A stretch of 64,000 nucleotides of DNA, taken from contig JAIELF010000041.1 of NCBI GenBank assembly GCA_019753235.1, forward strand, positions 31,152 to 95,151. The letters are read 5' to 3'. Source of the stretch: a bacterium (GTDB lineage Bacteria; Planctomycetota; Planctomycetia; Kolteriales; Kolteriaceae). Numbering within the stretch: the stretch's first letter is position 1; each line of letters opens with the position of its first letter. Made by a program: the position numbers and the translations under genes. Below the pieces are notes generated by a model. It was not told the DNA's origin, made no database searches, and saw only the letters and a list, made by a program, of their open reading frames with translations. This document shows, piece after piece, positions 18,178 to 27,529 of the stretch.

Positions 18178-19225
18178 GATTCTCCTCTCGGCGGTGCGGC
18201 GGGAGGACCTTCGGAACTTGATCCGGGAGAGCCCGCTGAACGTCGTCGATCTCTTTAGCCAGCCGAAAGAGGAACGGTTTCATTCCCGTTCCAGAAACCG
18301 CCGAGATCACGAGTACTTCTTTTCCGAGAGCCGATTCAAGCTCTTTTTTGACCGCGGTTGAATCACCGACATCCGCCTTCGAAAGAACAATAATCTCCGG
18401 CTTCTTCGGAAGCTCGACGCTGTACTGTTCGAGTTCGTTTCGGATCGTGCGGTAGTTATCGAGCGGCGACGATTCATCAATGGGATGAGCATCGATGAGA
18501 TGAACGAGAATCTTCGTTCTCTCGACATGGCGAAGGAATTCATGCCCCAGGCCAATCCCCTCGTGAGCCCCTTCAATGAGCCCCGGGATATCCGCCACCA
18601 CACACGTTCGTTCGCTGTCCATAAAACAGATGCCCAGATTGGGATACTTCGTGGTGAAAGGATAGTCAGCGATTTCTGGCGTCGCGTGAGTGATTCGGCT
18701 CAGTAGGGTCGATTTGCCCGCGTTCGGCAAGCCGACTAAGCCGACGTCGGCGATGACTTTCAACTCGAGGACGATCCATCGTTGCTCGCCGGGTTGGCCT
18801 TCTTCAAACTCGCGAGGTGCTTGATGCGTCGACGTAGCGAAATGAGAGTTCCCTCGACCTCCCTTGCCGCCCCGAGCGATCACAACCTCTTCGCCGGTTG
18901 CGGAGAGATCTTTGATGACGAACTGTCGTTCGCGATCCTTGATGATGGTGCCGAGAGGGACTTCAATGAGCAAGTCATCGCCGGACTTCCCGGTGCAGAG
19001 TTTCCCTTGTCCCCCTTCGCCGCGAGGTGCTTCCCAGTGACGACGAAAGGAGAGTCCCGCAAGGCTATTGGCATTCGCGACCGCACGAATGATCACGCTT
19101 CCACCGGCCCCTCCGTCCCCTCCGTCAGGGCCTCCTTTGGGGACGAACTTTTCACGACGGAAACTCATGCAGCCGTTCCCGCCATCGCCGCCTCTCACGA
19201 AGATCTCTGCTCGATCGACAAACAC
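18170..19225 (-). CDS. obg: GTPase Obg/CgtA
   Basis: A 351-residue ribosome-assembly and stress GTPase of the cytosol. The glycine-rich Obg fold occupies residues 1-157 (FVRGGDGGNGCMSFRREKFVPKGGP). The G domain begins with GLPNAGKST (P-loop), then switch YPFTTKYPNLG, DIPGLIEGAHEGIGLG (G3 with Obg-specific tail) and a G4 motif that reads LSKAD rather than the usual NKxD, still providing Lys and Asp for guanine. A GTG start at 19225 follows an upstream GGAG. There is no C-terminal OCT extension, only a short basic tail. rpmA lies upstream but is separated by its own terminator. Confidence 0.95.
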   Translation of the reverse strand: MFVDRAEIFVRGGDGGNGCMSFRREKFVPKGGPDGGDGGAGGSVIIRAVANANSLAGLSFRRHWEAPRGEGGQGKLCTGKSGDDLLIEVPLGTIIKDRERQFVIKDLSATGEEVVIARGGKGGRGNSHFATSTHQAPREFEEGQPGEQRWIVLELKVIADVGLVGLPNAGKSTLLSRITHATPEIADYPFTTKYPNLGICFMDSERTCVVADIPGLIEGAHEGIGLGHEFLRHVERTKILVHLIDAHPIDESSPLDNYRTIRNELEQYSVELPKKPEIIVLSKADVGDSTAVKKELESALGKEVLVISAVSGTGMKPFLFRLAKEIDDVQRALPDQVPKVLPPHRREENLT

Positions 19226-19365
19226 GCTAAGGATCTCCGTCCAAACTTTTGAGCGCTATGCCAGGCCGATTCTTCTGATGCCTCTGGGTCCAAATGGTTA
19301 TTCTACGCACGCGAGGCCACGCGATAGGTGAACCCACGGTTGGCTCACCGATGAAAAGGTGGGCA

Positions 19366-19418
19366 AGAAAACAAAATCGGCCAAGAGCACCCCCGCAACG
19401 TGGTTCCCTTGGCCGATC
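19366..19418 (-). terminator. Intrinsic terminator after rpmA
   Basis: Read on the minus strand, a perfect 10-bp stem (ATCGGCCAAG with CTTGGCCGAT, arms at 19409-19418 and 19377-19386) is followed by TTTTGTTTTCTT. It starts about 10 bases after the rpmA stop and should end that transcript before obg. Confidence 0.85.
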
Positions 19419-19427
19419 GATCGACGG

Positions 19428-19715
19428 TTACTGAGCGGCGACCTCTTCAAGCTCTTTGAGTTGCTCGGCCGTGAGAGGATCGACGTTGACGCGTCGGCCC
19501 GTCTGATCAAATCGAATGAAACCATGCTTGAGCGCGAATAGCGTGTAGTCTCTGCCGACGCCGACGTTCTTGCCCGCGTGCCACTTGGTTCCGCATTGGC
19601 GGATGATGATAGAGCCGGCATGTGCAAATTCGCCGGCATACAACTTGACGCCTCGGCTCTGTGCATTGGAATCGCGACCGTTTCGCGACGAGCCTTGTCC
19701 CTTTTTATGAGCCAT
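19428..19715 (-). CDS. rpmA: 50S ribosomal protein L27
   Basis: 95 residues beginning [20 protein letters not shown], the invariant L27 N terminus that reaches the peptidyl-transferase centre. [15 protein letters not shown] and [13 protein letters not shown] are the diagnostic core. There is no Firmicute-type cleaved extension. The start is taken at 19715, the family start, although the frame is open 10 codons upstream. rplU, usually just before rpmA, is absent: the next upstream gene on this strand is a secreted protein. Confidence 0.97.
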   Translation of the reverse strand: MAHKKGQGSSRNGRDSNAQSRGVKLYAGEFAHAGSIIIRQCGTKWHAGKNVGVGRDYTLFALKHGFIRFDQTGRRVNVDPLTAEQLKELEEVAAQ

Positions 19716-19851
19716 GACGATGCCCCATGTTTTGGGTCGCCCCACTTTTTGAGGGGCTGAACCTTCTCTTACCTATCCCGAGCGAGTTTTTTTACAGAAG
19801 AAGCCCCAAGTCGGCCAGCGAGATGTCACGAATCGTATCCGATTTGATGTT

Positions 19852-20508
19852 CTAACGGTATATCCAAGAGGGACTTCCGCTGATCCTGATCTCCTTGGCG
19901 TCGGGGTTGAAGATGTCCCCCGGTTTGGTGAAGGGAAGCCGAAGTGTCTTGCGAAGCATTTCGGGTTCGGTCGCGGTTTTGCCGTCCCCTTCCACCTTCA
20001 CATACCCGTTGGATAGGCCGGTGACGAAAATCTCGAACGACTTGGCGTTCATCAATTTCTCCCCTCCTTCCCAAAAAGCGATGCCGTGAACCTCGAGGGG
20101 GTGTCCTTCGGTCGGCGTGACCGGGACGTTATCCTTGGCGATGGTGACGGAGTTGTGGAGCGGGCGAGTCGGGTCCTCGCGCATCACCACCGCTTTTTGA
20201 GCACTGGGCAGGATGATGTCTTCGAAAACATCTCCCTTGTCGGTGACGAGCGTGAACTTTGGGATCACTTGCCGGGGTTTGCCCGAGTTATTGATGATGT
20301 AGTAGCGCATGTACCACACCAATCGTCGGCCTTTGCCTGGGATTTCGACCATGATGAATCGGGGGCTTCGATAGTTCAGTGAAAGAGTCCAGATGTCGGG
20401 AACCCGTTGATCGCCGTCGGTAGGGTTGGGCTCGACGGTATTGAAGTTAAAAGGACCATCGGCACCGATTACCACCATCAACAAGGCGGATGTCAACATA
20501 CTTAACAT
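19852..20508 (-). CDS. Secreted protein of unknown function
   Basis: 218 residues with a short signal-like N terminus (MLTSALLMVVIGADG). The mature part is beta-rich (SPRFIMVEIPGKGRRLVWYMRYYIINNSG) and looks like an immunoglobulin-like or DUF-type exported domain; an ELHGIAFWEG-like strand near residue 140 and EIFVTGLSNGYVKVEG follow. No cysteines or catalytic motif are evident. I do not recognise the family. It stands alone between rpmA and a transporter gene, both on the same strand with gaps of 95-140 bases. Confidence 0.6.
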   Translation of the reverse strand: MLSMLTSALLMVVIGADGPFNFNTVEPNPTDGDQRVPDIWTLSLNYRSPRFIMVEIPGKGRRLVWYMRYYIINNSGKPRQVIPKFTLVTDKGDVFEDIILPSAQKAVVMREDPTRPLHNSVTIAKDNVPVTPTEGHPLEVHGIAFWEGGEKLMNAKSFEIFVTGLSNGYVKVEGDGKTATEPEMLRKTLRLPFTKPGDIFNPDAKEIRISGSPSWIYR

Positions 20509-20602
20509 CGAACCAACCCTCGAAATAGAGGATGACCAGGTAGTCTGGGTAGGACCGACCGTTCGCTTCCAAACGTATCGCTAACATAGCAAATCGGTTG
20601 GG

Positions 20603-22006
20603 TCAAGACGCTCTGTTGGCATCCGGACCGGGCGATGGGGTCGATCGGTCCCGTTCATGAACAAACCAATACGCTAAACAGGCGAAGGCCGACAGAACCA
20701 TCAGGACCATCATGACCTTGAAAAAAGGCTGCCAGCCGGCCATGTCCTTGGACCGAACGAGGTACTTTTGCGATTCCAGACCTACCACTGCTCCGAGAGC
20801 GTAACCGACAGCGTCGATGGTGCCGGCCGCGGTCGCGCTCCCTCGTTTGCCACCTAGGTCCATTGAAATAGCCCCGCTCAGGAACGCGTACGGGGCCATC
20901 GCCAGAAACCCTACCACACATGTTAAGATGACCGGCCAAAGGGTTCCCTGAATGGACGGGACAAATGCCATCGTGGCTAGAACGGGTACCAGCATCGCTA
21001 GCGATACCGCCATTAACCAACCGCGCTTGCCCGCCGCGAAACGATCGGTCATGAATCCGGAAAGAAACACCGCGAGTGCTCCAAAGAGTGGAAAGAACGA
21101 ACTGTACTCGGCCGCTTTCTGTGGCGAGATCTGACTGGCGACTTGGAGATAATCGTTGTTAAAAAAGTTCATGCTCTCTCGCAGGCATGTCAGCGTGGCC
21201 GAGAGGAAGAGGATCAACCAAAAGGCGACACTTGACAGATAGGGGCGAAGCAGGTCCAGGAGATTCTCGGGTCGATCCTCGTCTCCTTTTTTACCGAATA
21301 GATTCTTCGGGCAAACGTCGGCCAAGGGGAGTCCTACGTCTGTTGGTTTGGATTTGAGGAGCAGAAAGTTGAGCACGGTGATGACCGTCAGCGTCCCGGC
21401 AGCAACGCCGAACATCAACCGCCAACCTCCTCCTTCACCGAGAGTTCGGGAGAGAACTTGCCGAGCGAGAAAATCGCCGAAGAGGTAACTCATGCACAGC
21501 ACCGACATGACTCGCCCGTAAGACTGGTAGCCGAACCATTGGGTGGAGATCTTCACCAAGCCGCCCCAGCCGGCCGACTGCACGAAGCGGTTCATCGAAA
21601 AGAAGAGGATGAATAAAGGCAACAATCCTTGCGATTCCCATCCCTCCGTCATCTCTGGCGCCATTAAGAAAAGCAGCGTGCAAATGATCGAACCAGTGAG
21701 ACTCGTCAGGAAGATCACTCGCCCGCCGAGAAAGTCCCCGACCGCACCATTGATGACCTTCCCAACCGCGTAAACCATCACACCGATCGAGCCGACCCGT
21801 GTCATCGAATCGGTCGTGATGCCGACAGAAGCGAACTCCTTCGCAATCGGTTCTTTGGCCAACGCAAGATTCGATCGGCAAAAGTAGAGCCCGGCATAGC
21901 CCGCGAAAAGAAGCGTCACCATGATCGCAGGCCAGACGCTCGAACCGACCGACCGAGGAATAAGCGACGGACGCAGGGCGGCGTCGGCGGAGGTGGCAGA
22001 ATCCAT
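20603..22006 (-). CDS. MFS transporter, OPA (organophosphate antiporter) type
   Basis: 467 residues with about 12 transmembrane helices. The N-terminal part resembles the GlpT/UhpT group: YAGLYFCRSNLALAKEPIAKEF, a GKVINGAVGDFLGGR motif A variant after helix 2, and SAGWGGLVKISTQWF in the helix 4-5 region. FMTDRFAAGKRGWLM is the second motif A in the C-terminal half. This family exchanges sugar phosphates or glycerol phosphate for inorganic phosphate; the substrate here is not readable. It is the last gene of a minus-strand run that starts with crtY, but a gap of about 107 bases precedes it. Confidence 0.8.
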   Translation of the reverse strand: MDSATSADAALRPSLIPRSVGSSVWPAIMVTLLFAGYAGLYFCRSNLALAKEPIAKEFASVGITTDSMTRVGSIGVMVYAVGKVINGAVGDFLGGRVIFLTSLTGSIICTLLFLMAPEMTEGWESQGLLPLFILFFSMNRFVQSAGWGGLVKISTQWFGYQSYGRVMSVLCMSYLFGDFLARQVLSRTLGEGGGWRLMFGVAAGTLTVITVLNFLLLKSKPTDVGLPLADVCPKNLFGKKGDEDRPENLLDLLRPYLSSVAFWLILFLSATLTCLRESMNFFNNDYLQVASQISPQKAAEYSSFFPLFGALAVFLSGFMTDRFAAGKRGWLMAVSLAMLVPVLATMAFVPSIQGTLWPVILTCVVGFLAMAPYAFLSGAISMDLGGKRGSATAAGTIDAVGYALGAVVGLESQKYLVRSKDMAGWQPFFKVMMVLMVLSAFACLAYWFVHERDRSTPSPGPDANRAS

Positions 22007-22113
22007 GAAGCTTCTCTCGACGGACCGATGGGAGATTCGTGTCCGGCTTTTTTACCGAAGCCGAGAACAAAGTAACCCAAAGAAATCATGAGCGATGGAT
22101 GAAGATGACAAGG

Positions 22114-22620
22114 CTACACATGCTGTTCGGTGGCCAAGATCGGTTCGTAGTCGGCACGGTATTGTTCGAGAGCCTCTTCCGGCGTCATGTCAAAGAGGGA
22201 TCTTCCCAATGTCCCCCAATGGCCGTGTTTATAGAGGAAAATCGCGGTCGATTGTCGTCGGGAGCCGACCGGTTGTTGCGGGTCGCTGGGGGCTGATTCG
22301 GGGAGTGCAAAATAGATCGTCGCGTCGACGAAGGCGACTAACTCACCCGTTCGTCGGTGGCGAGCGAAACGGGCCTCGCCCTCGAAATCGCCGTCGGCCC
22401 AAACCAATCCCTTGGGATGGTCAAGCGATCGGCCCAGTTCGAGAAACTTGGCCTCAAGCATCTCTCGCTGTAAGTGAAAAAGTTCGAGGGCTCGCTCGGT
22501 GGTGATGTCGCGAAACATCCGCCGGAGAGCGACGTAGGCAAAAGGCGCGATCAGCAAGACGACTCCGCCTGCGATCCACCAGCCGATCATTCGCTGCCGA
22601 CTCCTACGCTTGGGTGTCAT
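22114..22620 (-). CDS. Single-pass membrane protein of unknown function
   Basis: 168 residues with a basic N terminus, one transmembrane helix (about 12-32, IGWWIAGGVVLLIAPFAYVAL) and a soluble domain of mixed helix and strand (GELVAFVDATIYFALPE, STAIFLYKHGHWGTLG). No known family is recognised. The start overlaps the end of the DUF423 gene by 17 bases, so the two are probably cotranslated. Confidence 0.6.
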   Translation of the reverse strand: MTPKRRSRQRMIGWWIAGGVVLLIAPFAYVALRRMFRDITTERALELFHLQREMLEAKFLELGRSLDHPKGLVWADGDFEGEARFARHRRTGELVAFVDATIYFALPESAPSDPQQPVGSRRQSTAIFLYKHGHWGTLGRSLFDMTPEEALEQYRADYEPILATEQHV

Positions 22621-23017
22621 TGCTGGGTGGGCTCAGCCCGCGCGGAGCCGACAGACCCGCGATGGCCAGGAAGAGCCAACCAACCAGAAATGAAACGCCC
22701 CCGATCGGTGTGATCGCCCCCAGCCATTTCATCTTGGTCCACGCGAGAAGATACAGGCTCCCCGAGAACAGGACGATTCCCACCATGAAGGAGATTCCCG
22801 CGACGCGGGCGGCCCAACTTCGTGACTGCCACGAGAGAATGCCGACCGCCACCAAGGCCAGCGAATGGTACATCTGATACTTGGAGGCTGTCTCGACCCA
22901 TTCGAGTCGGCGAGGATCGTCCCCCCAAGCTCGCTCGAGCATGTGGGCCGCGAACGCCCCCGCGACCACGGCTAAGCCCGCAAAGATGGTACCTAGTGTG
23001 ATCCAGATCGACTTCAC
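22604..23017 (-). CDS. DUF423 membrane protein
   Basis: A 137-residue protein with four hydrophobic segments and the DUF423 hallmark GAFAAHMLER in the first, then YHSLALVAVGIL, GIVLFSGSLYLLA and ITPIGGVSFLVGWLFLAIAG. The function of the family is unknown; it is a small integral inner-membrane protein. The GTG start at 23017 is preceded by AGGAG and shares a GTGA overlap with the crtZ stop, which argues for translational coupling to the carotenoid genes. An open frame further upstream is just crtZ antisense-frame sequence. Confidence 0.88.
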   Translation of the reverse strand: MKSIWITLGTIFAGLAVVAGAFAAHMLERAWGDDPRRLEWVETASKYQMYHSLALVAVGILSWQSRSWAARVAGISFMVGIVLFSGSLYLLAWTKMKWLGAITPIGGVSFLVGWLFLAIAGLSAPRGLSPPSNDTQA

Positions 23018-23511
23018 TGTTCGTCTCCTGGCCCATGGGGGCGACCACGTTTGGAACGAGGCTCGCGGAATTCTTCGTAGGGGAACAGGAACAAGCCGAA
23101 AGGCTCTCGTCCCTTCTTCTCGATCGATTGATGATGAGCCAAATGGGCTCGCCGAACCATCGCCATCCAACGCATCGCAGGCGACATCGGAAAGAAACGT
23201 CGATGTGTCATCAAGTCATGCACGACGAAGTAAAGCATGCCGTAAATCGTCATGCCGGTACCGATCGCGAATGCCGGGTTCCCCAGCGGATCCGAAAGAC
23301 CGACCACGAGAAGAAGGATCGCCAGACCCGTGAAGAAGAAAGAGAAAAGGTCATTGGCTTCGAGCAGGCCGGTCCTTCTCGTGTGGTGCGTGATATGTAT
23401 CTTCCAAAGAATTCCGTGAAATACCCAGCGATGAAGCAGATACGAAAGGAGTTCCATGCCCATAAAGGCCCCGGCGCTCCAAGCGATAAAGACAAACCAG
23501 GCGGGCAACAT
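23014..23511 (-). CDS. crtZ: Beta-carotene hydroxylase-like membrane di-iron protein
   Basis: 165 residues of the fatty acid hydroxylase superfamily, the group that holds CrtZ. Histidine clusters expected to bind the two irons are present: HRWVFHG (His 27 and 32), HITHH (His 39, 42, 43), HDLMTHRRF and HLAHHQS. Four hydrophobic segments surround them. CrtZ adds hydroxyls at C3 and C3' of beta-carotene to give zeaxanthin. Position after crtB and the shared GTGA with DUF423 support carotenoid function. Confidence 0.88.
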   Translation of the reverse strand: MLPAWFVFIAWSAGAFMGMELLSYLLHRWVFHGILWKIHITHHTRRTGLLEANDLFSFFFTGLAILLLVVGLSDPLGNPAFAIGTGMTIYGMLYFVVHDLMTHRRFFPMSPAMRWMAMVRRAHLAHHQSIEKKGREPFGLFLFPYEEFREPRSKRGRPHGPGDEQ

Positions 23512-23551
23512 CGATCGGATCTCCTTTTGTCGCCGACCAACAGTAGCCGAT

Positions 23552-24520
23552 TCAATCGTTCCAGAGCCTGTATTCTAGGATCCTCGTCGGAACGTGGAGC
23601 ATTCGAGACGACGGGTGCGTTCGTTGTATGCTTGACCATAACGCGCTCATGGCCAGCCAACGTTTGCGGGTGCCCGAAACAACCGCTCGTCCTTGGCCGA
23701 CATCATAACCTCGCCGCGCTAGAACATCCCCAATGCCGGAATAGGCGAGCCTTGCCGTCTGAATCGCCCAGCCGGAAACTCGATCCAGATAACAAAGCCC
23801 CGCATCGCCGGCGCGGTAATGCCGATCCGCCTCTGCAAGAAGCGTTCGGACAGGCTCAGCCAAATCGAGGCGAATGTCTTGAGGAACGGTCGGGAGCGCC
23901 GGCCCCTGGAGAATTGTTCGGGCTCGACTCGAAAGCATGGAGGCCGGCAGATAACATCGACCCCGCCGCCAATCCTCGTCCACATCTCGACAAATGTTGG
24001 TCAATTGCATCGCGATTCCCAGACGGGCTGCATGAGGCAAAGCGTCGTCCGACGAAACTCCTAGCACATGGCACATCATCAACCCCACCACGCCGGCAAC
24101 GCGGTGACAGTAAAGCATCAGGTCGGCAAGCGTTTCATATCGGGTCGATTGAACATCCATCTCCATGCCGGCCAGCAATTCTCGAAGATAGCAAGAAGGC
24201 AATCCCCTTTCTCGCATCACCACACCGATCGCCCGTAACACCGGATCACTTGACTCACGGCCCGCGTCGAGATCATCGAGCTCATGGCGAAGGCGAGCCA
24301 AACGATCCTCGGCCTGAGCACGATCGGTGGCATGATCGACCGCATCGTCGGCACGTCGGCACCAGGCATATGTCGCGACGGCGGCCGACCGCACTTCTTT
24401 CGTTAACAGCCGAGACGCAAGCGCGAAACTCTTCGAGTGTCGAGCGATGATCTCTTCGCAGTGACGAGTATCGTCGATGGTCCGCGAGCGGAGCTCGTGT
24501 TCGTTGACGGCAAGCGTCAT
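23552..24520 (-). CDS. crtB: Phytoene synthase
   Basis: 322 residues of the trans-isoprenyl diphosphate synthase (head-to-head) class, joining two geranylgeranyl diphosphates into phytoene. The first Asp-rich motif is RRADDAVDH (DDAVD) and the second NICRDVDEDWRRGRCYLP (DVDED), both needed for magnesium. HSKSFALASRLL at the N terminus and RAGDAGLCYLD later fit the family. Its ATG overlaps the crtI stop by 4 bases (ATGA). Confidence 0.95.
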   Translation of the reverse strand: MTLAVNEHELRSRTIDDTRHCEEIIARHSKSFALASRLLTKEVRSAAVATYAWCRRADDAVDHATDRAQAEDRLARLRHELDDLDAGRESSDPVLRAIGVVMRERGLPSCYLRELLAGMEMDVQSTRYETLADLMLYCHRVAGVVGLMMCHVLGVSSDDALPHAARLGIAMQLTNICRDVDEDWRRGRCYLPASMLSSRARTILQGPALPTVPQDIRLDLAEPVRTLLAEADRHYRAGDAGLCYLDRVSGWAIQTARLAYSGIGDVLARRGYDVGQGRAVVSGTRKRWLAMSALWSSIQRTHPSSRMLHVPTRILEYRLWND

Positions 24521-26025
24521 CCAAAATCCTCCAGCACAACGCTGGCCGTCGCTTTGGCCGAGCTCACGACACCGGGCACTCCCGCTCCAGGATGCGTGCC
24601 GGCCCCGACAATGTAAAGCCCCGGAATCACCGGATCGCGATTATGGGGCCGAAACCACGCACTCTGACGCAAAAGCGGCGCGACACTGAATGCCGAGCCA
24701 TGGTGCGCTCGCAACTGCTTCCGAAAATCGAGCGGCGTAAAGAGCCTTTGTGTGACAATATGTTGTCGCAAATGGGGCAAATGACGTTCAAGAGATTGAT
24801 AGATGCGGTCGGCGTACGGCTGTGCCGCTGAGGTCCAATCGATCTTCGCCTTGCCCAAGTGCGGCACAGGGCTCAGAACGTAAAACGCCTCGCAGCCCGG
24901 CGGGGCCATCGATGGATCCGTCACCGTTGGGGCATGTAAGTACAGACTGAAGTCTTCAGGTAGATCCCCGCCATGAAAGATTTCTCGGAGTAAACCCTTG
25001 TAGCGCGGTCCGAAAAGGATGGTGTGATGGGCCAGGTCATCATATCGGCGATCGGTCCCGAAATAGGCCACGAACAGCGACATCGACCAACTCATCCGTT
25101 CGAGTCGCCGACCCATCTGCTGGCCACGAGGATGGTCTCTGTAAAGCGTCGCATAGGTGTGATGGAGATCGGCATTCGAGACGACCGCGTCGAAGCTATC
25201 TGTTTCTTGGCCCGAGAGAATCCGATGTCGAACCGAGCCGTTCTTCCCTTCGATTGTGATTTGTTCGACCGGCGAACGAAGGCGAATCTCGCCGCCGAGA
25301 TCGGTAAAGAGTTTCACCAATCCCTGCACCAAAGCGCCGGTTCCACCTTTCGGGAAGAAGACACCCCATTGGCGTTCGAGGTAGTGAATCAGCGTGTAGA
25401 TCGCACTCGTTTCGAATGGATTTCCGCCGACCAAAAGAGAATGAAAACTAAAGGCTTCGCGGAGGTGCTCATCCTTGATGAACCCAGCGACCGTCTGATA
25501 AACGCTCCGATCGGCACGCAGCCGAGCCAGGTCGGGCGCGACCTTGATCATGTCCCAGAATCGAAGAAAAGGGACCGCGCCCAGTTCAGTGTAGCCCTTA
25601 TCGAAGACTTTCTTCGCATAGTCGACGAATCGCAAATAGCCGGCCACATCGCCCGGCGACCGCTCGCGAATCTGATCCACCAGCCGGTCCCCATCCCCGA
25701 TGTAGTCGAAGCGGTAACCATCCTCCCAGACCAGTCGATAGAAGGGAGAGACCGGCAACAGCGTTACATAGTCCGCCATCGGTTTGCCGGCGACTTCGAA
25801 GAGTTCTTCAAGACAGGTCGGCGCCGTGATGACGGTGGGGCCGGCATCAAAAGTGAATCCTTGATCTCGATAGACGTACGCTCTGCCGCCGGGCAGATCG
25901 CGAGCTTCGAATATCACGGTCTCGATGCCGGCCGCTTGCAAACGAATGGCGGCGGCCAAGCCACCAAATCCACTCCCGATGACGGCAACGCGTTTATCCT
26001 TGATCAACCGATCCATTCCTCTCAC
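24517..26025 (-). CDS. crtI: Phytoene desaturase
   Basis: About 500 residues of the CrtI flavoprotein family, which desaturates phytoene to lycopene. The FAD-binding Rossmann motif VAVIGSGFGGLAAAIRL lies at residues 13-30, and the C terminus carries the diagnostic GLYIVGAGTHPGAGVPGVV. TFDAGPTVIT and GGNPFETSAIYTLIHYLE are also typical. The start is either the GTG at 26025 or the ATG at 26016; neither has a well-spaced ribosome site. It overlaps crtB by 4 bases and follows crtY by 134 bases. Confidence 0.95.
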   Translation of the reverse strand: MRGMDRLIKDKRVAVIGSGFGGLAAAIRLQAAGIETVIFEARDLPGGRAYVYRDQGFTFDAGPTVITAPTCLEELFEVAGKPMADYVTLLPVSPFYRLVWEDGYRFDYIGDGDRLVDQIRERSPGDVAGYLRFVDYAKKVFDKGYTELGAVPFLRFWDMIKVAPDLARLRADRSVYQTVAGFIKDEHLREAFSFHSLLVGGNPFETSAIYTLIHYLERQWGVFFPKGGTGALVQGLVKLFTDLGGEIRLRSPVEQITIEGKNGSVRHRILSGQETDSFDAVVSNADLHHTYATLYRDHPRGQQMGRRLERMSWSMSLFVAYFGTDRRYDDLAHHTILFGPRYKGLLREIFHGGDLPEDFSLYLHAPTVTDPSMAPPGCEAFYVLSPVPHLGKAKIDWTSAAQPYADRIYQSLERHLPHLRQHIVTQRLFTPLDFRKQLRAHHGSAFSVAPLLRQSAWFRPHNRDPVIPGLYIVGAGTHPGAGVPGVVSSAKATASVVLEDFG

Positions 26026-26159
26026 TGTCCGTTACTAAACTCGCTCACGAGCCCGCCGTGAACAACAAACTTGTGGATCGCGCCGCGATCGAAACACAAG
26101 ATCCTGAGAGTCCAGAGATGGCGCGTTTGAAAATCCTCGGGCTCCCAAGACCCTCGCGA

Positions 26160-27371
26160 CTAAGCACTATCCTGGGATGGTAGAAACGACGCTGGCTTGG
26201 GGCTCGAAGGAAGGATGTTTCGGACGAAATGGTTCCGCAGGAACGTACGAAAAGAAAAGCCTCGCGGCGGCCGACCACACACGAGCGACTGTTGGTCTCC
26301 CTTCGTCAGTTCTAGCCGATAAAACCGCTCGATCAGATCCAGCGGCATCCGGTAAAACCGCTCGAAAACGTGGTATCGTTCTTCGGGAGCGAAGCCCGAA
26401 AACAGAAGACGATTGAGAAGACGCGCGAATCGACTCTGAGAGGCATGCTCTTTCATGAGTCGAGCCATCACTTGGTCGATCGGCTCGCGATCATGAGCAT
26501 CAGCGATCGCCTGTGCCAGTCGGCAAGCGATCGGCAACGAATAGCCTGTCGCGGGATGAAACCAACCTCCGCAATACCCTCCCCGCAATAAGCCGGGCTG
26601 ATAAACGGGATCTTTCGATCGAGGCAAAACCCAGGGCATGGGCAACACACCTGATTCTTCTCGCAACAGCCGACGCACTTGGTAGCCGTGATCATGGAGC
26701 ACGTTCATGATAGATTGCCGCATGTCGGTACGACTCAGGTGAGGCGAATCGGAAAAAACGGTATCCTCGATCAAGCCCCGTGTCCTCGTGAAGGGAAGTA
26801 TGTAGAGGAATCGGTAACCGTCGCGCTGCGCAACGGTGGCGTCCATGATCGTGGGGCTTGTTGGAAGAAGACCTTCGGCGAGTTCGACGTCCCATCCAAT
26901 GAACTTCTGGTAGCCTGTACCTCGGTGCTGTGCGATCGGCCCGCGTGAATCGACCACCAGCGATGCCGAGATCGTCTCTCCGCTGGCCAAGCGAACGCCA
27001 TGCGGAAAGACTTCTTTGACTTCGCATGACCGCTTCAATTGACTCTGGGAAGATCGATCGATCGTCTTGGAGACGACCTCGTCAAAGGAACTCGATAAGA
27101 TGGAAGCGTACCCGCTGGAGTACGTTCGGAAATGATGGGGAAACCGCACCACCACCTTGTCCCAACGAGCGCTGATCAAGGGATCGAACCAAGGACGTGC
27201 TGCCGAGGGAACATCGGTTTGGTGGAACGACCACGTATGATCGCCGGCCAATCGAGATTCTTTTTCCACCAGCAGAATTCGAACGTCGGGATTTCGATTC
27301 AACAAGGCGAGCGCGATCAATCCATTTTGCAGTCCACCACCGACGAGCAGATAGTCCACATCGGGCGGCAT
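26160..27371 (-). CDS. crtY: Lycopene beta-cyclase
   Basis: 403 residues of the CrtY/CrtL flavoprotein family, which closes both ends of lycopene to beta-carotene. The N-terminal dinucleotide motif YLLVGGGLQNGLIALAL is at about residues 7-23, DHTWSFHQTD is the conserved CrtY stretch, and the catalytic Glu motif (FLEET in the family) appears as RGLIEDTVF. GGYCGGWFHPATGYSLP near residue 283 is also diagnostic. It is the first gene of the minus-strand carotenoid run and faces a divergent sulfotransferase gene 158 bases away. Confidence 0.92.
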   Translation of the reverse strand: MPPDVDYLLVGGGLQNGLIALALLNRNPDVRILLVEKESRLAGDHTWSFHQTDVPSAARPWFDPLISARWDKVVVRFPHHFRTYSSGYASILSSSFDEVVSKTIDRSSQSQLKRSCEVKEVFPHGVRLASGETISASLVVDSRGPIAQHRGTGYQKFIGWDVELAEGLLPTSPTIMDATVAQRDGYRFLYILPFTRTRGLIEDTVFSDSPHLSRTDMRQSIMNVLHDHGYQVRRLLREESGVLPMPWVLPRSKDPVYQPGLLRGGYCGGWFHPATGYSLPIACRLAQAIADAHDREPIDQVMARLMKEHASQSRFARLLNRLLFSGFAPEERYHVFERFYRMPLDLIERFYRLELTKGDQQSLVCGRPPRGFSFRTFLRNHFVRNILPSSPKPASFLPSQDSA

Positions 27372-27529
27372 GGCATTCTTCCGAGCAAGGCGAAACGTCG
27401 AATCCTGACGTTACTTTATCATGAACGGTCGCCTCGCGTCATCCACAAGATCCTCAGCCCATCGAAGCCGCCCCTGTGGAACGAAGGTTTTCTTTATGTC
27501 TCTCTCGTCTCGGCGAGGCCGAGGTGCAG

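Noticed and set aside
23035..24450. Long plus-strand open frame (471 codons) across crtZ and crtB
   Set aside because: Antisense to well-recognised genes; translation has no domain and is rich in Arg, Pro and Ser, as in shadow frames of GC-rich genes.
25024..26061. Plus-strand open frame (345 codons) across crtI
   Set aside because: Antisense to crtI; no recognisable product.
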